Assembly: GCA_021018815.1 (NCBI GenBank)
Contig: JAITYX010000009.1
Coordinates: 6,388,501-6,452,500, forward strand
DNA from: Talinum fruticosum
Lineage: Eukaryota > Streptophyta > Magnoliopsida > Caryophyllales > Talinaceae
Reading direction: 5' to 3'
DNA length: 64,000 nucleotides
Below are positions 55,707 through 64,000 of the stretch, piece after piece. A program made the position numbers and the translations under genes. Under the pieces are notes generated by a model. It did not search any database and was not told the origin of the DNA. It saw only the letters and a program-made list of their open reading frames with translations. The stretch's first letter is position 1; the number at the start of each line of letters is the position of its first letter.

Positions 55707-57388
55707 TTACGAGTCATCCGTAGTAGAAGGTTTCGGTGATTTGAAGGACATTGTTGGTTTCAAGTTTCTAGCCTCATATCCAAATCCATAAATGCGACCT
55801 TTCTTGTTCGCATTTGCTTTGACCCACAACTCTTGTTGTGAAGGGGTGGATACATGATCCTCGGAAGAGTTGGGGTCATCACTGGAAGTTTGAGTGGGTT
55901 GAGTGTTTTGCAACTCTTCCCACTCTTTTGAAACTTCTCCTGAATATAATATAAATATTTGAGGCATGTAAATATCACAAGTTGTTAACAAAAACAATAG
56001 ATAGAAAAATATGCGGAATTCATATATAAGGTTACTCACGTAAATGGCCTTGGATTTTTGTCCACCCATTCGTCCTTTTTGTTTTGTGCGTGTGTGAAAA
56101 TAGTTGGGTCGGTAGAGGCTGAACTCCTTTAAGCTCCTTCATCTAAAATTAAAAACAAGTTAGTAGAGAATCAATTTACCAATATAAACATGTTAACGGT
56201 TGCATGCGTAATCAATAAAAAGGGGTACGTACAAATCGCCGCTTATGCTCCGTCATAGGGATTGAGCCACACGTATGGAGCGATGAACCAAGTCCCCACG
56301 ATCAGCATGACGGTTTTTCGAGCTTGCTCGTAGAACTTCTTGTACTCAGCGGTTTCCCAATATTCGAGCAACTCGCGCCGGTAGTTGTCACCCAACCATT
56401 TCGGCTTCTTCTTAGTTTTCCTCGCCTTGAGCATGAAGTCCTTCAAGCGATCACTGCCTTTCTTTTCAAAATTTCTTCGATTTGGACTTCATCGGTTGGA
56501 GACCAAGTGAAAAATTTCTATATAAATAAAAACGTGGTTTATACGTTATAAAATTAAAATATAATGTTCGAACATGCACAATAAGTGATTATGTTATCCG
56601 AACTTGAGAAAACTAATGATGTGTCATTACCTTAAACTCGGAAAACCATTGATCCCGTTGTGATCGAGGGACTTGACCCCATGTAGGCCAAGCTCCATCG
56701 TACTTGCTTTGGAAGATGTGGGAAATTGTACCCACAACTTTGTCAATGGGGTAGAACCTAATCAATAAACATATAAAATAGTTAGTTCAACTAATAACTA
56801 ATATGTTTATTTTATTTTATTATTTATTATCACACTCACCCTTCACCATCCGGCTCAATTCGGATTTTTTCTCAGTTGCTAGCGCTACTTGATTGAAGAC
56901 AAGGATCCTCGTTCCCTGTATCAGTTGGTCCTTCATTTGTAGGCATTTGTGGTGGCCGTTGTTCGGAACCAACGTGGATGCGTGTTACATTATTTGTACC
57001 ATATTGGTGATATATATATGTACTCGACGGGTTTGAGTACATATGGGGTTGCTTGAGAATATGGAGGGTTTAGAAAGAAAGCCGCACCCAGTGGGTTTTG
57101 CATGTGTGGGAAGTTTGGGAGTTGGAAAAAGGGAGGGTTGGGAATAAATGACCCCCAATGGAGTTTGGTTTTGAGGGGAATGTGGAGATAGTGCTCCACC
57201 GGCGGGAGTTTGAAGGTTACGAGGGTTTTGAGAGGGGGTAGAAGTGCTGACATCATTACCTTCCCCATCTGTAGAGGTGTGTCTAGCCATTCCCGAGTAG
57301 CTAATCTTTTGGTTCCGCCTCTACCTCTCTCCATTTTTCTGTACATAAACAAGTAATTCACACTATTAGTAAACATCCAACGGTTCAA
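55707..57388 (-). pseudogene. CACTA second gene (TNPA-like; plant transposase Ptta/En/Spm type)
   Basis: The second gene of CACTA elements encodes a DNA-binding protein that binds subterminal repeats. The N-terminal region (57388-57000) is Pro/Asn/Gln-rich (MARHTSTDGEGNDVS, then PTPKLPTHAKPTG). Then, in separated exons or frames: a block IDKVVGTISHIFQSKYDGAWPTWGQVPRSQ (about 56750-56660), RDQWFSEFK at a GT donor, TWSPTDEVQIEEILKRK (56510-56460), RLKDFMLKARKTKKKPKWLGDN and YWETAEYKKFYEQARK (56440-56300), and FTHAQNKKDEWVDKNP (56095-56050). These fit the plant transposase family PF03004 as I recall it. Frame breaks occur; the end near 55707 is close to the broken left edge. Confidence 0.65.
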
Positions 57389-59700
57389 GTGATTTCATAG
57401 AAAACAACATATAAACAATAGTAAACATATGCACATGTAAGCGTTAGATATAAATCGAAGCATGTGAATAAAGTATGCTTCAATGGTTTCACCTTCATTA
57501 CATTGAAGAACCCGGGAGGAAATATTGTTTCCAATTTACAAAGGGTTATTGAAATATTTCGATGCATTTGCTCTAACTCTGCATCCAGTAACACGGATGA
57601 GCAAAGGTTCTTGAAGAACTCACTAATTTCAATGAAAGGCGTTAAAACCATGTCCGGGAGTGCACTAAATGCTATTGGAAGAAGGCTCTCCATGAAAACA
57701 TGACAATCATGACTTTTCATGCTATGGAACTTAGTGGAGTTTGGGTCGACAAGGTATGAAATGTTAGAGCGGTAATCATCCGGCATTTTCAACTCCCTTG
57801 CCCATTCACATATTGCCCTCTTACGCTCCAACGTTAACACATATTTTGCCTTCGGTTTGAGAAGTTTACGAGTGACTCCATGCTTTAAATTCAACTCTAC
57901 ATGATCACACAACTCTTCTAAATCCATTCTTGCCTTGATGTCATCCTTTGTTTTACCAGGAATATCCATAACGAGTGTTAATTATATTCTCAAAAAGTTC
58001 TTCTCAATGTGCATCACATCTAAGTTATGGCGAAGCAATTGATCTTTCCAATATGGCAGCTCCCAAAATATGCTTTGTTTTGTCCAATTATGATCCTTTT
58101 TAAACCCCGAAATGTTAATTTCTGCGCTTCATTACTTTGGGAAAGTTTTCAACCCATTGTTTTATTTCTTCCCTGTATAACGACGAGGAGAACCCGTATG
58201 TACTTGTTTTGCCTTTTGTAAACGATGTGTCTGTTCCTTCGAAACGCATGACTTCGGGCAAAAACCGCCGATGAAAATCAAACCATGAAAATTTTCGACC
58301 ATTTCTAAGTTTAAATGCTTTTTTTATTCATACATACCGGGCATGACATGGCACCATGCGTACTCCATCCGGACAACATACCATAGGCCGGAAATCATTA
58401 ATGGTCCACATCAACGCAGCCTTCATGAGAAAGTTCTCACCTTTAGAAATATCATATGTTTCAACACCATCTTCCCATAGTGTTTTCAACTCATCAATAA
58501 GAGGTTGCAAGTACACATCAATTTTATTTTTCGGATTCGTCGGCCCTGGTATGATACATGTCAAGAACATATAAGGCGTCGTCATGCATAACTCTGGTGG
58601 TAGATTATATGGCGTAACAACGATCGGCCGGATTGAATAAGACCTTGCGGGTTGGCTGAATGGATTAAACCTATCCGCGCACAAACCAAGTCTTATGTTT
58701 CTAGGTTCGATAGCAAATTCGGGGTGAACTCTATTAAAATGTTTCCATGCTTCACCATCCGAAGGATGACAGAGGACACCATCTTCTCTTACATTCTCAT
58801 AATGCCATCTCATGTGTTCTGCAGTGGTTTTGAAGCAAACAAGCGTTGAAGTCTTGGTATTAACGGCAAGTAATGCATCCTTGCAAATGGAGTTCTTTGA
58901 CTTTTGCCATGTCTTTCCCTTTAACGCTTCCATCTCGCATGACCACAAAACTTGCATGAATCAAGGTCACTATCCTCTTTGTAGAACAACATGCAACCTT
59001 GTCAACAACAATCAATTTTTGAACATCCATCCCAAGATTTTTAATGACCTTCTTTGCATGGTGAATGTCACGAGGAACTCGGTTATCGAGCGGACAAATC
59101 TCCTTCATAAGTTGAGCAATTTCATTAAAGCAATTTTGAGGCATGTTGTAGTCGGACTTAATGCTCAACATTCTAATAGTGGCGGACAACTCGGTGTGAG
59201 TTTCATTTCCCGCCCACAAAGGTCATTGCGCAGCCTCAACCATATTAAAGAAACTTTGGGCATGGGTATTTGGAGGCTCACTTGTGGAGTTTTGATTTGA
59301 GACCATGGCATCTATGACCATATCATTCATACGGTCGATATTTGTTTCGACATCGCCGTAGTTCATATGATTGGCGCCACTTGTCGTCGTTGAATACGTT
59401 AGAAACCATTATTTGCTCCTCATGTAAATGAGGATCTATTTCTCCATGACTAGTCCAATACCAATAGTTTGGAAGAAAACCATATTGATAGAGGGGCAAC
59501 TTAACTTCATCGGGATCCTTATACTTCCGATTTCTTTATTTGCGACATGGACACCTATATTGTTGATTATACACAAATTCCGATTGGCTTCTAGCATGTG
59601 CATCAAACTCCTCAATCCCGTCTAAAAACTCTTGTCTATACCCAACTCTACCGGGTAATAACCTACGATACATCCATTTACGATGCGTAGGCCCGTCCAT
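57385..59700 (-). pseudogene. CACTA TNP2-like transposase (decayed)
   Basis: The transposase would cut the CACTA ends. The start is at the ATG near 59700: MDGPTHRKWMYRRLLPGRV, the usual transposase-associated N-terminal domain, with CPCRK (about 59540). Then SIKSDYNMPQNCFNEIAQLMKEI (about 59160-59095), a zinc-ribbon-like CKFCGHARW in a shifted frame (about 58955), NIRLGLCADRFNPFSQPARSYSIRPI, VVTPYNLPPELCM and DVYLQPLIDELKTLWEDGVETYD (58700-58460), with a frame break in the following NDF/GMLSGW region (about 58390). The C-terminal DUF4218-like part has MKSHDCHVFMESLLPIAFSAL, SEFFKNLCSSVL and KLETIFPPGFF (57720-57500). Stops around 59290, 58950, 58320 and 58060 disable it. Confidence 0.85.
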
Positions 59701-60069
59701 ATATATTCCGATTGAAATTTAACAATTTATTATATTATTAGTTAAAAATACCAACACATGGAGATGTTATATGATTACATATTTTCTATAACGAACATAA
59801 TCTATATATAACCATTATGCATCTATAAATTTTTTTAATATACATAGATTTCTTTAATTTTAATATTTTACTCTTAAATATTTATTTCATAATTAAAGTA
59901 ATCATACCTAATTAGCATAAATAAACTCATATACATATAATTAAACTAATCATACGAGTAAAGCAATCATACCTATAAGCATACCTAATTAGCGTCAACA
60001 ACCTCACACAAATAAACAACAAACAATTACACATATATAAATCAAAAACACCATTTCCCTCAACTTCAA
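59701..60069 (-). other. CACTA 5' untranslated AT-rich region
   Basis: Very AT-rich with no coding signal, upstream of the TNP2-like start. Confidence 0.5.
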
Positions 60070-60600
60070 CAATAATGTCCCACAAATCCTACACAATTGC
60101 ACATTTTTCTATTCAAATTCATCCACAATCAACATTAATTTCCACCAAATTACATATATTCGTCAATTTTAGCTTACATTTTTTAAACCGTAAATTTAAC
60201 TTCAATAACATTTACTCCATAAACAACACAATTGCACATTTTTCTATTCAAATTCATCCACAAACAACATTAATTTCCACTAAATTACATATATACGTTA
60301 CTTTCAAGTTACAATGTTCAAAACCCTAAATTTAACTTCCATAACATTTACTCCACAAACAACACAATTGCACATTTTTCTTCTCAAATTCATTCACAAA
60401 CAACATTAATTCCCACCAAAGTACATATATTCGTCAATTTCAAGTTATATTTTTAAAACCCTAAATTTAACTTCAATAACATTTACTCCTTAAACAACAC
60501 AATTTCACATTTTTCTTCTCAAATTCATTCACAAACAACATTAATTTCCCACAAATTACATATATTCATCAATTTCAATATCAATTTTGTAAAACCATAA
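60070..60600. repeat. Four about 135-bp tandem repeats upstream of TNP2
   Basis: The anchor 'acaattgcac' occurs at about 60093, 60228 and 60363, and as 'acaatttcac' at 60499. Units also share 'aacattaatttccac' and 'ccataaatttaacttc'-like phrases. Lies between the transposase start and the subterminal region. Confidence 0.85.
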
Positions 60601-60629
60601 ATCTACAAAAATCAACACAAGTATACCTC

Positions 60630-61320
60630 AAATTTATGGGCGGCACCGGCGCGGCACGAGCGAAGGTCGGGCGTGATAAGGCGGCGTCGGCGGTTCGTCG
60701 GCGGCGTCCTCCACCCGAGCGGCGGCGGCGCGGTACAGGGGTCGGGAAACGAAGCTAAGACCGGTGGTTATACGGCCTTGGGGTCCTAAGTCGGCGGCGG
60801 CAGCAGCGACGGCCGACAAGGCGGCGTGCGTAGTCGCCGGCGGTAGTGGCTGATGACGGTGGTCAAGGCTGCGGTGGTGTCGCTCTCGCTCTCGCTCTCT
60901 CTGTTGCTCGCGAAATCCGGAAGCGGCCGATGCCGGTTACGGATTTGTTCGTAATTAGCGACGGAGCAGTCCATCATTGTTCAGTCACTAATTACTGAAA
61001 TTGTCAGCGACGACGGATTAGCGACGGAATATTCAGTCGCTAATGAGTAAAGTAAATTTTTTTTACTTTCCGGGGTTTTGTAATGTTCGAGTTATCGGCG
61101 ACGGATTAGCGACGGAATATTTCGTCGCCGATATTATCGGCGATGGAATATTCAGTCGCTAATCCGTCGCCGAGACTAAACAGACGACGGAAGTCATTTT
61201 CCGTCGCTAATTCCGTCGTTGTCCGATCCAGTTGTCATTTTGTGTCGGTGTCGTCGCTGATTCCGTCGCTGCCTAGCGGCAGATTGGTTTCCGTCGCTAT
61301 TTTACGGTTTTGTAGTAGTG
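60630..61320. repeat. CACTA GC-rich leader and subterminal repeats with terminus
   Basis: 60640-60900 is GC-rich with 'ggcggcg' runs. From 60955 to 61320 the motif gcgacgga and its complement tccgtcgc recur many times in both orientations, typical of CACTA subterminal binding repeats. The terminus is tagtagtg (61313-61320). Confidence 0.8.
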
Positions 61321-62343
61321 TCGGCGCCCGTGAGTGCATAGGCGACGTAATACACCGGTATTTGCTCGTTCTTTCGCTCCACAAGGATGATCGCACTTAT
61401 TGCTTGATGCGAGACAGCAAGGTAAATGAGTAGGGGCTCCCGGAGTGGGACTGGCAATTTTTGGAAGTTGGGCCAAGTATGCTTTCGGTTGGGAGAATGC
61501 TTCTTCCGCTCAGGATCCCAATCAAACTTTGTTCTCTTCTTGAGTACCTTGAAGAAGGGCTGGCATTTGTCTGCGGACCTTGACGTGAATTGTCCTAGGG
61601 CCGCTACGCACCCTGTTAACTTCGAACCTCCTTGATGGTCTTTGGGCACTTCATGTCTACCATAGCTTGCACTTTGTCGGGATTTGCTTCTATCCCTCTC
61701 GTGGTTGATCATGAAGCCTAGGAATTTTCCGCCCTTGACTCCGAATGTGCATTTTTGGAGTTCGACTTCATCCCATACCTTTGTAGGACTTCGAACGTCC
61801 TCCGGAGGTTGGAAATGTGATCGATGTCTTGCTTGCTCTTGACGATCATGTCGTCCACATATACCTTCATGGTCTTCCCAATGAGGTGGGCAAAGACCAT
61901 GTTGACCAGCCTTTGGTAGGTGGCTCCAGGCGTTTTTCGATCCGAAGGGCATCACGTTGTAGCAATACAGCCCTTGGTCGATGATGAAGGCGGTTCTTTC
62001 TGATCTTCCTTGCATAATGGTATCCGATGGTACCACGACAAAGCATCCATGAAACCGAGGAGGGTATGGTCGGCCATTGCATCGACAAGTTTGTCGATTT
62101 TTGGTAAAGGATAGGCTGTCTTTTGGGCACGCTTTGTTGAGGTCGGTGAAATCGATGCACATTCTCCATGTACCGTTCGATTTTTTCACCAAGACGACAT
62201 TGGCGATCCACTTGGGGTATTGGCATTCCCGTATGAACCCCGCCTCCAGTAGCTTTTTGACCTCCTCGGCAATCTGCTATGCTTGCGTTACGCCCCGAGA
62301 TGTCTTCGTTCTTGGATAATGGGCTTGTAGGAGGGGTCGACAT
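61321..62343 (-). pseudogene. Gypsy C reverse transcriptase and RNase H (truncated by CACTA)
   Basis: Ty3/gypsy RT: GTWRMCIDFTDLNKACPKDS (62165-62110), ATLGFMDAFS-type block in a shifted frame, TAFIIDQGLYCYNVMPFG (62000-61945), the catalytic KVYVDDMIVKSKQD (about 61870-61830), then CTFGVKGGKFLGFMIN (61750-61705). The RNase H part reads FDWDPE, EPLLIYLAVSHQAISAIILVER and IPVYYVAYALTGAD, where the CACTA terminus follows and adds a few codons to a stop. Frame shifts at about 62100 and 61900. The rest of RNase H and all of integrase are absent. Confidence 0.85.
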
Positions 62344-62473
62344 TCAACTTGTGCTCGATGACCTTAGGGCTCAACCCGGGCATTTCTTTGGGTCCAAAGG
62401 CGAAGACATCTTTCAACTCTCTTAAGAGTCGGACAAGGTCATCTTTGATCCCTTTGCGGAGGTTCCTGCCCAC

Positions 62474-63163
62474 TTATACGGAACGATCGGGGCGGGTTTC
62501 CTTCGAGAGGATGAATTCGACATCTTTTGAAGGTGCAGGTCGGTCCCTGCCATGGTCTTCGATGGTGGCAAAGCAAACCATCATCATTTCGGGGATCTTA
62601 GTAGGGAGCTCTACTTTCGGTTTCTTGCCCTTAGGGTCATCCTTGGCTTTTTCTTTTTCCTTACGCTTTGCCATTAAGGGTCGAAGGCTTACGACATAGC
62701 ATTCCCTTGCGGTTTTCTAATCTCCGTAGATTTCGCCTACGGCAAGCTCATACTTCATGAGAAGAAGATATGGAGCGATGATTGCCTTGCTTTGATTGAG
62801 GGTGGGATGCCCAATGATGACATTGTATGTGGAGGGCACGTCGACCACCGGGAAGTTCACTTCAATGTTTCGTCCTCCGGCTTTGCCTCCGATCCTAACC
62901 GGTAGGCGGATCATGCCGAGAGGATGCACTGTCTGCCCTCCAAATCCAAGGATTGGATTTACAAGAGGGATGAGATTATGAGGGTTGTACTTCAATTGGC
63001 TCAAGCATTCCATGGTGATGATGTCCACCGAGCTTCCAGTATCCACCAGGACCCTCCGGATAATAGCGTCCGAGATATTCGGCGTGATGACCATGGGGTT
63101 GTCATGTGGGGTGGCCATACCTCTTAGGTCATTTTCTCCAAAGGTCATTGCGGGCACCTTCAC
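62474..63163 (-). pseudogene. Gypsy C aspartic protease and linker
   Basis: Open from 63163 to 62717: MKVPAMTFGENDLRGMATPH, the active site VLVDTGSSVDIITMECLSQL with an intact D-T-G-S, HPLGMIRLPVRIGGKAGGRN and DVPSTYNVIIGHPTLNQSKAIIAPY. After a stop near 62717 the frame continues with a Lys-rich linker (AKRKEKEKAKDDPKGKKPKVELP) and EFILSKETRPD towards the RT. The better-preserved counterpart of the mutated protease at 19178-19689. Confidence 0.85.
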
Positions 63164-64000
63164 GGGTGGAGGTTGCCCGATGATTAATACTTGTTGCGCG
63201 CTCCTTAGGTGAGCCTTCCAAGAGGAGGGGTTATGGCCCGATCAAGCCCCAGCGATGGTGGCTACGACTCCGGTGACATCGTCATCTTCATAATTCTTTT
63301 CTCCTTGCCTTGAGGAGCCTCCCTTAGCCCCATGGGGGTCTTTTTAAGAAAGCAGTCGATTTGCCCATTATCGGCCAACTCCTCAAGTGCTTTCTTCAGG
63401 GCCCGACATTCGGCAGTGTTGTGCCCCGTTTGTTCGTGGAACTCACGGTATTTGCTTGGAGGCTCGTGCCTTGGCGAGAGTGGACATGAGAGGTGGCTTC
63501 TTGAGCATGGGGTGCCCTTTGATCTCCATCAAAATGCTTCGAGGATCGGTGTTGAAGCGGTGGTTCACCTCGTTCTCTCGGGGCTTCTTTTCGTTTCGGA
63601 ATTAAACTTTCCTTCCCCTCCTTTTCTTCTTGCCTCATCCCCCTCCTCTCGCGAGATCTCCATGACCTAGATGAAGTCGGCCACCTTTCGGAGCGCTTCG
63701 CGAGAGTGGTCACCTTTTGCTCGGCGAGGGAAAACTTGAATCTTCCGCTCCTGAGTCCATTTAGGAAGGAGGTGTAGGCAACTCCATCTTGAAGATCGGG
63801 GATGAGGACAGACTTCCCAGTGGAACCACCGTACATAGTCATTAAGAGTTTCATTTCTCCTCTACTTGATTTTTGAGAGATGGATACTTGGTTTTCCTTT
63901 GTTTGCAGCTGGCGATGAATTGCGCCACAAACTTCTCACAGAGTTCTTCGAGAGGAAGAGATGCTTCCTTGAGGGAGGCCGTTGAACCATTTCTGCGCGA
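63164..64000 (-). pseudogene. gag: Gypsy C gag C-terminal part (runs off the window)
   Basis: From the window edge leftward on the minus strand: a block like SKIKxRRNETLNDYVRWFHW (about 63880-63820), GVAYTSFLNGL (63785-63755), a Glu/Lys-rich segment (RRGMRQEEKEGKESLIPKR) and the Cys/His-like EFHEQTGHNTAECRALKKALEE (about 63445-63380). Closely similar to 19826-20411 of element A. Frame breaks are present; the N-terminus and 5' LTR lie beyond 64000. Confidence 0.75.

Larger units (their letters stand above)
55690..61320 (-). mobile_element. CACTA (En/Spm) transposon inserted in gypsy C, left end missing
   Basis: The right terminus on the minus strand reads CACTACTACAAAACC and ends at 61320. 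It lies within the gypsy C RNase H frame, directly after the codons for ALTGA; the next bases, tcg, would be the 3-bp target copy. Two minus-strand genes follow: a TNP2-like transposase (about 59700-57385) and a second gene with plant transposase motifs (about 57388-55707). The expected left terminus (CACTA on the plus strand) is not found near 55.7 kb, and gypsy sequence on the two sides is not contiguous, so the left end was lost by deletion. Confidence 0.85.
49125..64000 (-). mobile_element. Large Tat-type Ty3/gypsy element C (minus strand, runs off the window, split by CACTA)
   Basis: The 3' LTR (49125-49739) is on the left; gag, protease, RT and RNase H (63,990 to 61,321) on the right. 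Between them lie plus-strand genes (49.8-55.6 kb) and a CACTA insertion (about 55.69-61.32 kb). The 3' LTR is the same family as gypsy A, and the gag and protease proteins are close relatives of A's. Size, the minus-strand gag-pol and the opposite-strand gene next to the 3' LTR match Tat-lineage elements (RIRE2/Grande/Retand type), in which extra antisense ORFs have been described. Integrase is not in the window. Confidence 0.8.

Noticed and set aside
58812..59300. Plus-strand frame of about 160 codons
   Set aside because: Antisense to the TNP2-like transposase domain; the minus strand carries recognisable motifs.

Overview
This window is repeat-dense plant nuclear DNA. Evidence for a plant: Ty1/copia elements of the Sirevirus type, Ty3/gypsy elements of the Tat type, a plant-type L1 LINE with an RNase H tail, a CACTA (En/Spm) transposon, short GT-AG introns, and a nepenthesin-type aspartic protease. 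I cannot name the species. I see no intact host gene. Almost every coding region is broken by frameshifts or stops, so most gene entries are pseudogenes or relics.

Layout from the left. A truncated Sirevirus LTR (1-398) is followed by what looks like one old gypsy-like host element ('D', about 399-29045). D was split by later insertions: a full-length Sirevirus (541-10231, called S1), a deleted Tat-type gypsy (14688-22231, called A, perfect 5-bp target duplication) and an L1 LINE (about 22882-27694). D itself holds a 2.1-kb array of about 79-bp repeats with a 472-bp six-unit super-period, and its putative 3' LTR starts at 28476. Next come a CGGTT-rich palindromic element (29060-29735), a fold-back element with tandemly repeated arms (29996-30920), an aspartic-protease pseudogene (30937-32607, minus strand), a complete but decayed copia element (33031-37919, called E, minus strand, perfect target duplication), a TA microsatellite, a weak two-exon gene candidate (39179-40077), a tRNA-like sequence (40262-40330) and a 310-bp tandem array (about 40540-42210).

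The right third. A second Sirevirus (42627-48643, called F, minus strand) has part of its RT/RNase H replaced by an opposite-strand LTR fragment, and is cut off by a small CACTA-like end. From 49125 to the window edge lies a large Tat-type gypsy element (called C, minus strand). Its 3' LTR is on the left and its gag, protease, RT and RNase H are on the right. A CACTA element (about 55690-61320) interrupts it inside the RNase H reading frame.

Most interesting biology. Element C carries an additional gene on the strand opposite to gag-pol, with its own TATA box and three short introns whose GT-AG signals work only on the plus strand. A second, smaller plus-strand ORF next to the 3' LTR has an equivalent in element A, each with a TATA box upstream. 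Both Sireviruses carry an extra ORF downstream of pol, each preceded by a TATA box 230-250 bp upstream. These elements therefore appear to be multi-promoter units rather than single-transcript gag-pol elements.
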